Shown in pieces: positions 1 through 9,285 of a stretch of DNA of 64,000 nt. Source of the DNA: Lysinibacillus pakistanensis (GTDB lineage Bacteria > Bacillota > Bacilli > Bacillales_A > Planococcaceae); assembly GCA_001312325.1 (NCBI GenBank), contig BBDJ01000019.1:25433-89432 (forward strand), read 5' to 3'. Each line of letters opens with the position of its first letter. Positions within the stretch are counted from its first letter, which is position 1. The position numbers and the translations under genes are program-made. Below the pieces are notes generated by a model, which saw nothing but the letters and a program-made list of their open reading frames with translations, ran no database searches and was not told the DNA's origin.

Positions 1-187
1 AAAGACGGCAGCAATGGCGACAGAGGTCGGCTTTATTGTTAAGGATGCTTCGTTTTCTCCTATTACAGGGGGCGAGGGAAATATTGAATTTTTATTCCAT
101 TTAGTGAATCCTGTAGGAGATGAACAAATTCCTGCTTATACAGCTTTTGATACACTCGTTGAAGAAGCGCATAATTCTCTTAAATAA
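1..187 (+). CDS. tlyA: TlyA-family rRNA methyltransferase / hemolysin-like protein, C-terminal part
   Basis: The last 61 codons of a gene that begins outside the window; the frame starts at base 2 and stops at TAA 185-187. The fragment contains SPITGGEGNIEF followed by LFHLVNP, typical of the end of the FtsJ-like methyltransferase domain in TlyA/YqxC proteins. Family members are putative 2'-O-methyltransferases of rRNA. The position directly before ahrC and recN matches the conserved Bacillus order yqxC-ahrC-recN. Only the end is visible, so nothing can be said about catalytic residues. Confidence 0.8.
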   Translation, partial: KTAAMATEVGFIVKDASFSPITGGEGNIEFLFHLVNPVGDEQIPAYTAFDTLVEEAHNSLK

Positions 188-288
188 CACGTGCTCACTA
201 CCTGAGCCGTGTTTTTTTCTTGTACTTTTATGCTGAAAATGGTAGTGTGAATATACATATATATAATTATTTATAAGAGGTGACCACA

Positions 289-739
289 ATGAATAAAGGA
301 CAGAGACATATACGAATTCGGGATATTATTGCCAATCATGAAATAGAAACACAAGATGATTTAGTCGATTTTTTAAAAGATGCAGGCTATAATGTGACCC
401 AAGCAACGGTATCACGTGATATAAAGGAACTTCATCTTGTTAAAGTTCCATTGCAGGATGGACGCTATAAATATAGCTTGCCCGCTGACCAACGTTTCAA
501 TCCTATGCAAAAATTACATCGTGCATTGGCAGATGCGTTTGTCAGCATTGATGGTGCATCGCATTTTTTAGTCATGAAGCTCTTCCTGGTAATGCGAATG
601 CTATTGCTTCACTGCTTGACCATTTAGATTGGCCTGAGATTTTAGGTACGATTTCTGGAGATGATACAATCTTAATTATTTGCCGTGACGAAAATGAGCG
701 TGAAAATACAAAAAAAATCGCTTATTAGAAATGCTATAA
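289..739 (+). CDS. ahrC: Arginine repressor ArgR/AhrC (two frameshifts)
   Basis: Transcriptional regulator of arginine biosynthesis and catabolism that binds ARG boxes as a hexamer with arginine as corepressor. An N-terminal winged helix covers about residues 5-70 (with [16 protein letters not shown]), followed by the C-terminal oligomerisation and arginine-binding domain ([15 protein letters not shown] and [14 protein letters not shown]). ATG 289 follows AAGAGGTG with 6 nt spacing. Two one-base losses break the frame: near 578 (AAA seen as AA) and in the A run at 709-716. With both restored the protein is 150 residues and ends NRLLEML, the usual family length. It lies between tlyA and recN, as in Bacillus. 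Confidence 0.93.
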
Positions 740-775
740 TTTAGTATTGGAATTTGATACAGAGGTGACATTTTT

Positions 776-2470
776 GTGTTAAAAGAGCTTAGTATTCGAA
801 ACTTTGCCATTATAGAGGATTTGACAGTTAGCTTTTCAAATGGTTTAACTGTATTAACAGGAGAAACAGGTGCTGGAAAATCAATTATCATTGATGCTGT
901 CCATTTACTTGCAGGCGGTAGAGGAAACTCCGAATTCATTCGTCATGGAGCAAGAAAGGCTGAATTAGGAGGTTTATTTCAAATCTCCAGTTCTTTGCAT
1001 CCTGTGCATAAAAAGCTTGAAGAAGCAGGCATTGAGATTGAAGAAGATACCATTATTTTACGCCGTGATTTACATGATACTGGCAAAAGTATTTGTCGAG
1101 TAAACGGAAAACTGGTGCCATTATCTGTACTCCGTGATATTGGCGCTAGCTTAATCGATATTCATGGTCAACATGAAAATCAGGAACTGATGGACGAAAA
1201 ACAGCACATTTATTTGCTGGACCACTTTGCAGAGGAACAACTTGCTCCAATACAGGAAGTATACAGTTCTCAGTATGAAGAATATCGATCGCTAAAAAGA
1301 GAATTGGCTTCTATTTCAATTGATGAGCAGTTAATGGCGCAACGTATTGATTTATATCAGTTCCAAATGAAAGAGCTAGAGGATGCCAAATTAAGGTTAG
1401 GTGAGGAAGATGAGCTTCTTGACGAACGTCGCCGTTTGATGAATTTCAATAAGATTTTTGAGCGTTCTAATGAAGCCTATGAAGCAATTCAAGGGGAATC
1501 GAAAGGTCTTGACTGGATAGGCAATGCAATGGGGGCATTAGAGGATGCTGCAAAAGTTGACGATCAGTTTAAAGAAGCCTCGGAAGCTGTAACCACAGCA
1601 TTCTATGCATTACAGGATGCTGCACACCAGGTTAAAAATGTATTAGATGAATTAGAGTTTGACCCAGCCCGATTAAATGAAGTCGAGCAGCGTTTAGCAC
1701 TATTCCAAAATTTAAAGCGTAAATATGGCTCAACAATTGAAGAGATTTTAGCGTATTACGATAAAATTAAAACTGAGCTGAATGAACTCTTAAATCGCGA
1801 TGAAATTTTACAGGTTAAAGAGCGAAAAGTACTAGAAATGGAATCAGCACTACAAGAGCTGGCTGTACAATTAACTGCTATTCGAAAAAAATGCTGCACA
1901 TCATTTAAGTGAGGCTATTATGGCTGAACTACGTGAATTACATATGGAAAAAGCAAAATTTATTGTTAATTTTGATGAATTATCATTTTTTTGATGCCAA
2001 CGGGAAAGACCAGGTTATTTTTTATATTTCCACGAATGTGGCGAGCCGCCAAAATCATTACCTAAAATTGCATCTGGTGGTGAATTGTCACGTATGATGC
2101 TTGCGTTAAAGACCATTTTCTCATCTTCAAACGGCATCACCTCAATTATTTTTGACGAGGTAGATACCGGTGTAAGTGGTCGAGTTGCACAGGCAATTGC
2201 TGAAAAAAATTGCTGCAATCTCTATCAACTCTCAGGTTTTATGTATTTCACATTTACCACAAGTCGCTGCGATGGCTGATCATCATTATTTTATCAAAAA
2301 AGAAGTGAACCATGATCGAACATTTACTTCATTGCTTGAAATTGATACAAAAGCTCGCATTGAAGAAGTAAGTCGGATGATGTCTGGTGCAGAAATTACT
2401 GACTTAACTTTACAGCATGCAACAGAGCTATTAAAAATGGCAAATGCCCGAAAAAAAACAAATGAAATAA
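776..2470 (+). CDS. recN: DNA repair protein RecN (five frameshifts)
   Basis: SMC-like ATPase acting early in double-strand break repair. The N-terminal half has Walker A TGETGAGKS; a coiled coil follows from about residue 150 to 380; the C-terminal half has the ABC signature ASGGELSRMMLALK and Walker B IIFDEVDTGVSG. GTG 776 follows GAGGTGA. Frame breaks: A7 near 1896, T7 near 1990, a missing G near 2040, A7 near 2206 and A8 near 2452. Correcting them gives exactly 563 residues, normal for RecN. A terminator starts 9 bases after the predicted stop, which supports that end. Confidence 0.94.
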
Positions 2471-2478
2471 CCCTTCAT

Positions 2479-2510
2479 CCAGAGACATTTTTAATGTTTC
2501 TGGGTTTTTT
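2479..2510 (+). terminator. Rho-independent terminator after recN
   Basis: An 11-bp stem (2479-2489 with 2493-2503, one G-T pair) with a three-base loop, followed by G and six T. It separates recN from spoIVB. Confidence 0.85.
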
Positions 2511-2591
2511 CAATTTGCACAAATATTTACCGCTTATAAGAATGCCACAACAACACATAGTAAAAAGACAAATATGAAAAGGAGGTGTCGT

Positions 2592-3542
2592 ATGTATCGT
2601 CGTTGGCGTCAATTTGTCATTTTGCCTATGCTCATCGTTTTATTTTTCATGCCAGTTCAGGCATTTGCCGCAAAAAAGCTAATTCCGATGGGCGAAGCAA
2701 TTGGAATTCAACTTCAGCTATCTCATGTATTTGTAGCACATGATGTGCTATTAGCTTCCAATCAGTGGATGAAAGGAGGCGCTGTGATTGAAAAAATAAA
2801 TGAAATACCTGTAAAAACGCTGGCAGATGCCAAACAGGCTGTTGCAACGCAAGGGCAGCAGAAATGGACGATGAAAAGTGAAGGAAAAGAAGTAACCCTT
2901 GAGTTACAGGAGCAAGAAGCAACACATGTTATTTCCTTTTTAAAAGATGAAACAGATGGAGTAGGAACATTGACGTACATTGATCCAGAGACAAAAAAAT
3001 TACGGTGCATTAGGCCATCAAATTGTCGATTCAACTTTACAAGAAGCCCCTGTTTTTCGAGCTGGCTCCATCTTCTTAGCTTCGATTCAACAAATTCGTA
3101 AAAGTATACCTGGTCAACCCGGCTATAAAATTTCCTCCATTGAAAAACATCAGGAACGATTAGGGAGCATCGATAAAAATACCGTTTATGGAATTTTTGG
3201 TCGTTGGGAAGACGGCTATCCACAAAGTTTGCCAAAAGCAATTGAAATTATGCATGAAAAGGATATAAAAACGGGAAAGGCTGAAATCTACACGGCGATA
3301 GAGGGCAGTAAGGTGGAAACTTTTTCAATCGAAATAATAAAAATCGAAAATGAACGTCTTGAATTTATCATTTCCGACGAAAAGCTCATTGAAAAAAACA
3401 GGTGGTATTTTACAGGGAATGAGTGGTAGCCCAATCATCCAAAACGGTCGTTTTGTAGGTGCTGTTACACATATGTTTGTGGAGGAGCCAAAAAAAGGGA
3501 GCTGCTATTACTGTAGCGGAAATGTTAAGAAAGTCATCCTAA
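2592..3542 (+). CDS. spoIVB: SpoIVB serine protease, sporulation (three frameshifts)
   Basis: Peptidase of family S55, secreted from the forespore, that triggers sigma-K processing. Visible: an N-terminal membrane anchor (about residues 6-28, [18 protein letters not shown]), a PDZ-like region ([19 protein letters not shown]) and the S55 domain with catalytic His in [10 protein letters not shown] and Ser in [14 protein letters not shown] 2592 follows AAAGGAGGTG. Extra A in the runs near 2996, 3398 and 3495 breaks the frame; correction gives 315 residues ending MLRKSS. The gene lies directly upstream of spo0A, the universal arrangement in spore-formers. Confidence 0.93.
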
Positions 3543-3545
3543 TAG

Positions 3546-3575
3546 TGGGGCTGCCTTTGGGTAGCTCCATTTTTT
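3546..3575 (+). terminator. Terminator after spoIVB
   Basis: Stem TGGGGCTGCC / GGTAGCTCCA, including G-T pairs, then six T. It starts four bases after the spoIVB stop. Confidence 0.8.
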
Positions 3576-3890
3576 CATGAAAATTTGTGTTTTTATATGG
3601 GAATCATCAAGGATTTCGTTTTTTCATGAAGGGATTAGCGATACTAAAAAAAACTGTAGTTTTATCTCGGTTTTTTCACTAAAATAAAGAAGATAAGCAT
3701 TCGACATTTTGCAGGTATTTATCATAACTTGTCGATTAAAAAAAGAAAGTATCGGACTACATACTCATTTTTGGAAATAGAAAAGGTTTTTAAAACAAAA
3801 ATGTCGAAAATTCACAGTGTGCCAAAAATGGCATAAGGGGTAGTTACGCTTTGAAGTGATTCAAAGCACAGTCCAGAAGGAGGAATTGAA
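3576..3890 (+). promoter_or_regulatory. spo0A promoter region with candidate 0A boxes
   Basis: A 315-base leader without a gene. It holds two perfect 0A boxes (TGTCGAA): one on the minus strand at 3700-3706 and one on the plus strand at 3802-3808. A third, 6/7 match lies at 3730-3736. In Bacillus such boxes let Spo0A~P control its own gene. I could not place a convincing sigma-H promoter. A strong ribosome site (AAGGAGG) lies just before ATG 3891. Confidence 0.65.
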
Positions 3891-4683
3891 ATGACAAAGG
3901 TAAAGGTAGCGATTGCAGACGATAATCGTGAGTTATTAAAAACAATGGAGCAGTATTTTCAAGGGCATCCCGAAATAGAGATTATTGCAACTGCTTCAAA
4001 TGGAAAAGTTTGCTTACAAATGCTTGAGGAATTTACACCAGATATTTTACTCCTAGATATAATTATGCCTCATCTTGATGGTTTAGCAGTTTTAGAATCC
4101 ATGTATCAAAATGAACAAATGTCATCGATTCAAGTAATCATGCTGACTGCATTTGGCCAAGAGGATGTCATGAAACAAGCGGTTGATTTAGGTGCTTCGT
4201 ATTTCATGCTAAAGCCATTTGAATTTGATCAATTGGTGCAAAAGATTCTTCATTGCGCTGGACAAAAAGCAACACTTCCTAAAAAGACAAGTGTTTTACA
4301 ACCTACAGCGCCACAAAAATTAAATCAACATCAATTAGATAGCACGATTACAGCCATCATTAAAGAAATTGGTGTCCCTGCACATATTAAAGGGTACTCC
4401 TATTTACGAGAAGCTATTCAAATGGTGTTTGAGGATATCGAGTTATTAGGCTCTGTGACGAAAATCCTATATCCAGAAATCGCTAAAAAAATTCAATACA
4501 ACTCCTTCACGTGTAGAACGTGCTATTCGCCATGCCATTGAGGTAGCGTGGAATCGAGGAAATTATGAATCGATTTCGTCAATGTTTGGCTATACCGTTC
4601 ATCACTTAAAATCGAAGCCGACAAATAGTGAATTTATCGCCATGATTGCGGATAAGATTCGCATTGATATGATGGCGAGCTAA
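3891..4683 (+). CDS. spo0A: Stage 0 sporulation master regulator Spo0A (one frameshift)
   Basis: Response regulator at the end of the sporulation phosphorelay. Receiver domain at residues 4-125, with the acidic pocket ADDN, the phospho-acceptor Asp in [12 protein letters not shown] and Lys in LKPFEFD. DNA-binding effector domain at about 150-263, with the recognition region [19 protein letters not shown]. An extra A in the run near 4490 breaks the frame; corrected length 263 residues, ending DMMAS. The start is fixed by AAGGAGG and by the family N-terminus. Confidence 0.95.
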
Positions 4684-5119
4684 AAAAACAATCATATGTT
4701 AAAGGAGAATGACCAGTAGCCATTATTTATAACCTATATATAAATTCAAAGCGCCTATGTAAGCAGTCTTCAAGCTGTTTATGAGGCGTATTTTTTTAAT
4801 TTAGTTAGGAAGGCCTAATACATTTTTGTATAATTTGTGACAAAAACAGTATCTATATGATAAATTAATGAATGATTTAGTAAATAACATGATTACTTGC
4901 AGTTATTTTATACAATTATGATAACAGAATAGCATACATTAAGTTAAATATTTCCTTTTAGTAGTAAATAACAGCTAAAAATGATAGGAAAAATATAAAA
5001 TATGGTAGAATGTCTTACTGATAAAGTAGGGGTATTTTCTTTCTGAGTAGTGACAATTGTCTCTAAACAAATGTAAATAGATTGTATATACTTACAGATA
5101 GAGGGAAGGAGGAGGTAGC
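4684..5119 (+). other. Gene-free spacer between spo0A and the FapA-like gene
   Basis: 436 bases of very AT-rich sequence. It holds the spo0A terminator (4751-4797), an unremarkable AT-rich stretch that must include the promoter of the next gene, and the ribosome site AAGGAGGAGG just before 5120. I see no credible ORF or structured RNA. Confidence 0.6.
4751..4797 (+). terminator. Terminator after spo0A
   Basis: A long stem: GCGCCTATGTAAGCAG pairs with CTGTTTATGAGGCGT over an eight-base loop, followed by seven T. Confidence 0.9.
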
Positions 5120-6693
5120 TTGATTCTAGTTCGGAATGATAACTTCGAAATATCAGAAGAAAATGGCAAAGTATATATGGTAACTTTCAGCGCTGGTTTT
5201 CCATTAAAAGAATTTGATAGTATTTTACGCAGTCATCCCCGCCTAAAGTTGTCTAATTTTTCAATATTAAAAAAATGTATTAGCGACTGAAAGTATAAAT
5301 CCTGTTGAAATCGGACGTTGGCTTCCGAATGTGGAAGCGGAAATTGCACGAGATAAAATGTCTGCCTCTATATTTATCTATGAAACACATGATTATATTC
5401 AAAAAAAATAAAGAAAAATTGTCGCAACAAATTTTAGAAACGCTTGAAGATGAAGGAATTATAAATGGAATTTTGGATTTTGATATTTCGAAAATTGAAC
5501 CAGGAAAAGCATTTTTAATTGCTCAAGGAACGCCACCTGTAGCAGGAACTGATGCACAAATTACATACTTACCTAAACCAGAGAGAAAGCCAGTGATTCG
5601 CGAAGATGGAAAAGCTGATTATTATGATATGAACTTTATCTCTGAAATTTCTGAAGGGTCATGGCTTGGCGAAAAAATACCTGCAACTTTAGGGAAAGCA
5701 GGGAAAAATGTGCTAGGTGATACGATTGCTGCTGCACCAGGTCGTGATTTTCCCATTAAATACGATAAAAAATCTGCCTATGAAGTGGAGGAGAATGGGA
5801 AAATTGTTATCCGCTCCAAAATTGCAGGCGTATTAGATGATGTCAAGGGCATGATTGGTGTAAATCGACATTTGCCTATTCATGGTGATGTTGGTGTTGA
5901 AACAGGAAACCTTGAATTTAATGGCTCATTAAGTATAAAAGGAACGGTCACTTCTGGCTATACAGTTATTGCTACTGGAGACATTTCAATTGAGGGTGCC
6001 GAAGGTGTAAGTGGCGCCAAGCTTATAAAATCTATTGAGGGTGATGTCTATATTCGCGGTGGCATTTTTGGGCTTGGTTCAACATTGGTGGAGGCAGGCG
6101 GCAATATTTTCGTCAAGCATGTTAATGAAGCAAATTTAGTCGCAGCTGATAGTATTCATATAGGCTTTTATGCATTAGGATCACAGCTCACTGCACATTC
6201 TATCTTTGTGGACGAACGAAAAGGTAAAATTATTGGGGGTCGCGCAGTAGCGAAAAATACAATTGTCACGGCTATATCTGGAAACCGTTTAGAGCGTCGA
6301 ACGGATTTAATCATCGAAAGTGTCAATAAAAGAGAAAGCTATTCGCTTATGCAAGAGAAGGCAACACACTTAAAGCAATTACAATCAGATATTTCAATAC
6401 AAGAGGGAAAAATTAAGAGCTTATTACCAATCCTTAATCAAATGACGAAGGAGCAAGTGGCTACATTTGAGGAAACGAAGCAGGTCTTAACGAAATTGAA
6501 GGCCGAAGCAGTGACAATTGACCGTGAGGTGAAACTAATGATGGATGAAATGCGCCATGCAGGTAAAGAGGAAATTACTGTGACAAAAGAAGCGCATCCA
6601 GGCACATATATTCAGATTGGCAAAAAATCATCCCTATTAAGTAAAATGACCAATGGTAAATTTCTCCTTGAATTTGGTGAGTTAAATGTCTAG
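5120..6693 (+). CDS. FapA / DUF342 polymer-forming protein (two frameshifts)
   Basis: DUF342 (FapA) family protein. The middle section (about residues 180-330) has repeated beta-helix-like segments (IHGDVGVETGNLEFNGSL, GDISIEGAEGVSGAKLI, GDVYIRGGIFGLGS). The C-terminal part is a coiled coil (about 350-460) ending in a short beta segment. Family members are described as flagellar assembly or bactofilin-like proteins; the precise role is unknown. The start is TTG 5120 behind AAGGAGGAGG. Frame breaks: A7 near 5272 and A8 near 5400. Corrected length 523 residues. The stop overlaps the start of the next gene, suggesting coupled translation. Confidence 0.8.
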
Positions 6694-7416
6694 CCAAACG
6701 TCCATTCCTGTGTTTGCACATCGAGGAGCGTCAGCTTATGCACTTGAAAATAGCTTCAGGGCTTTTGAGAAGGCATTGGAGCTAGGTGCAGATGGCATTG
6801 AATTGGATATCCAATTGTCAAAGGAAGGAATTCCAGTTGTCTATCATGATCCACAGCTATCAAGATTAGTTGGCATCAATAAGCTTGTGAATGAGTGTAC
6901 AGTAGAGGAGCTTCTTAGCTTTAAGCTTGGAAAGCCCTGGAGACGTTTTTTTTTCTTCGTACAAAATTCCAACATTAGATGCCGTTTTAGCATGGGCAAA
7001 TTCCCATCAGCTACCCCTTAATATTGAATTAAAATCAACCATCCTTAATAATAAAAATGCACTTATTCAAATGCTTCATCAACTTATTTTGCCTGTTGGC
7101 AGTCATTTTTCATCGTTTCACTATGAGCTGTTAGAAATCGTGAAGCAATATAGATCTGATGTTGAAACAGCCCTTATTGCAACTAAAAAAATTAAAATGG
7201 GATTTGCTCAGTGATTATAAAGCGATTGACAGCGTGCATATGCATAAAAGGTATTATAAACCAAGATTTTTAGAGGCATGTGTAGCAAGTGATAAAGCAT
7301 GTCGTTTTTATGCGATTGATGGTAATGAGGCTTTTTTGACAAACCCACATCCATCAGTAATTGGTTGGATTACTGATTATCCTGATAAAGTAATAGCGAA
7401 GCAGCACCGTCAATAA
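6686..7416 (+). CDS. yqiK: Glycerophosphodiester phosphodiesterase, YqiK-like (two frameshifts)
   Basis: GDPD-family enzyme hydrolysing glycerophosphodiesters to glycerol 3-phosphate and an alcohol, probably cytoplasmic since no signal peptide is seen. Family hallmarks are clear: FAHRGASAYALENS near the N-terminus, GADGIELDIQLSKEG, the His in VVYHDPQLSRL, and LNIELKS. Frame breaks: T9 near 6948 and A7 near 7188; corrected length 242 residues. ATG 6686 overlaps the end of the FapA-like gene by 8 bases. The neighbouring yqzF also matches the yqiK surroundings in Bacillus. Confidence 0.88.
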
Positions 7417-7472
7417 AAATAGCTATCCAGTAAGTCAAATGACTTAGATGGATAGCTATTTTTATTTTTTTT
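7415..7472. terminator. Bidirectional terminator between yqiK and yqzF
   Basis: A perfect arm AAAAATAGCTATCCA pairs with TGGATAGCTATTTTT. T runs on the plus side and A runs on the other let it serve both convergent genes; it covers both gene ends. Confidence 0.85.
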
Positions 7473-7700
7473 GAAAGCGCGGAGCAACTTTTCCATTTTT
7501 TTCGATCGCGGTGGAGTAAAAAGCCTGCAAAAAAAGCCAAATCCTATTACAAAGAGAATGACGCCCACAACGAACTGTAACCATAAAAACGGGAAAGGTG
7601 CAATAAGTTTACCAAATAATGTATCACGCATGAATTTAATGCCACCTGCAGCCATAAGACCTGGAATAAGCATTACAATAAATGCAGCTAAACGAGCCAT
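7462..7700 (-). CDS. yqzF: YqzF-like small membrane protein, DUF2627 (two frameshifts)
   Basis: A 78-residue protein with two membrane segments (about residues 3-22 and 38-58), beginning MARLAAFIVMLIPGLMAAGG, typical of DUF2627. The function is unknown. Two +1 errors in T runs (about 7495-7501 and 7529-7535 on the plus strand) disrupt the C-terminus, which should read GFFAGFLLHRDRKNGKV and end RFQKK. AAGGAGGG precedes the ATG. In Bacillus yqzF lies near the bkd cluster, as here. Confidence 0.8.
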
Positions 7701-7824
7701 GCATGTCCCTCCTTATTCCTAAGTTTAATTGTACCTGTGGTTATTGGAATGTCAAGAAACGTTATTTCACTATGTGACTGCTGAAGCCATGAGCACAAAG
7801 GGTATAAACTAGGATTCGTAACTG

Positions 7825-7839
7825 AATGTTTAGAAAATT
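7825..7839 (+). promoter_or_regulatory. Candidate CodY box upstream of bcd
   Basis: The 15-mer AATGTTTAGAAAATT matches 13 of 15 positions of the CodY consensus AATTTTCWGAAAATT. CodY represses branched-chain amino acid catabolism in Bacillus, so the location about 170 bases before leucine dehydrogenase is sensible. AT-rich sequence gives chance matches, so this is tentative. Confidence 0.4.
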
Positions 7840-8007
7840 CTTACTTAATCGAGAATGTGTAATAATAGTTGCGAAATTGTGAAATTGTCAGTATTGTAAA
7901 ATTAAATGGAGCATTATTATCCATTACTAAACAATTTTATTATCATTTAAAACTTGATTGGATGGGCATTTGGGGATGCACTTTCCAAAGCAAAGGGGCG
8001 AGTTTTC

Positions 8008-9105
8008 ATGGAAATCTTCAAGTATATGGAAAAGTATGATTATGAACAATTGGTATTTTGCCAAGATGAAGCATCAGGGTTAAAAGCGATTATCGCAATC
8101 CATGACACAACACTTGGACCAGCATTAGGCGGGGCACGTATGTGGACATATGCATCAGAAGAGAATGCGATTGAGGATGCATTACGTTTAGCACGTGGCA
8201 TGACTTATAAAAATGCAGCTGCTGGTTTAAACCTTGGCGGTGGGAAAACGGTCATTATCGGTGACCCATTTAAAGATAAAAATGAGGAAATGTTCAGAGC
8301 ACTGGGACGTTTTATCCAAGGGCTTAATGGACGCTACATTACAGCGGAGGATGTTGGTACAACAGTAACAGATATGGATTTAATCCATGAAGAAACAAAT
8401 TATGTAACTGGTATTTCTCCAGCATTTGGTTCATCAGGTAATCCATCTCCAGTAACTGCGTACGGTGTTTATCGTGGGATGAAGGCAGCAGCAAAAGAAG
8501 CCTTTGGATCTGATTCATTAGAGGGACGTACAATTTCTGTACAAGGGCTAGGAAATGTTGCTTACAAGCTTTGCGAGTATTTACATAATGAGGGTGCAAA
8601 ACTTGTTGTGACTGATATTAATCAAGCAGCAATTGATCGAGTAGTTCATGATTTTGGCGCAACAGTTGTCGCACCAGATGACATTTATTCACAGGAAGTG
8701 GATATCTTCTCACCTTGTGCATTAGGAGCAATTTTAAATGATGAAACGATTCCACAATTAAAGGCAAAGGTTGTTGCTGGTTCTGCCAATAACCAACTAC
8801 AAGATTCTCGCCATGGTGATATCTTACATGAATTAGGAATTGTTTATGCGCCTGATTATGTTATCAATGCAGGTGGGGTTATAAACGTTGCAGATGAATT
8901 ATATGGCTATAATCGTGAGCGAGCGATGAAGCGTGTTGATGGTATTTATGATAGTATTGAAAAAAATCTTTGCTATTTCCAAACGAGATGGTATTCCTAC
9001 GTATGTAGCGGCTAATCGTTTAGCGGAAGAACGAATTGCACGAGTGTCTAAATCACGTAGCCAATTTTTAAAAAAATGAAAAAAAATATTTTACATGGTC
9101 GTTAA
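8008..9105 (+). CDS. bcd: Leucine dehydrogenase (three frameshifts)
   Basis: NAD-dependent oxidative deamination of leucine, valine and isoleucine to branched 2-keto acids, the entry step for the dehydrogenase complex downstream. Visible: the substrate region LGGARMWTY and [17 protein letters not shown] with the catalytic Lys, and the Rossmann motif [12 protein letters not shown] 8008 gives the known N-terminus [20 protein letters not shown]. One extra A near 8965 breaks the frame. The tail also fits two more +1 errors, in the runs at 9070-9076 and 9079-9086, restoring a C-terminus QFLKNEKNILHGR. The total is then 364 residues, exactly the L. sphaericus enzyme length. Without the last two corrections it would stop at 9079. 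Confidence 0.92.
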
Positions 9106-9121
9106 AAATCACTTAATCATT

Positions 9122-9150
9122 AGAGAAGTCGCATTGTCGACTTCTTCTAA
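9122..9150 (+). terminator. Hairpin after bcd, possible weak terminator
   Basis: An 8-bp perfect stem AGAAGTCG / CGACTTCT around a six-base loop. The following tract is only partly T-rich, so read-through into lpdV is possible. Confidence 0.5.
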
Positions 9151-9285
9151 CTTTAATTAGAGATTAGTAGCTTAACTGAAATAAAGCTAAAGCCCTACCA
9201 AGGAGTGAAAGGGATTTTTCTTATATTATCCAATGTGATTGAAGGATAGGCGGATTTAGCACTTTTCTCATAAGGGGGAAACAAT

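Noticed and set aside
2762..3241. Long minus-strand open frame across spoIVB (and similar ones across other genes)
   Set aside because: It is the shadow of the real spoIVB coding sequence; it has no ribosome site, and its residues do not resemble a protein family.
3600..3640. Sigma-H promoter for spo0A (AGGATTT near 3610)
   Set aside because: The -10 like GAA is 11 bases away rather than about 14, so the match to the sigma-H consensus is too weak to claim.
7960..8000. Possible sigma-54 (sigma-L) promoter upstream of leucine dehydrogenase
   Set aside because: GGGCATTTGGGGATGCA looks similar, but the GG and GC elements are 11 or 12 bases apart instead of 10, and it lies only about 20 bases before the start codon.
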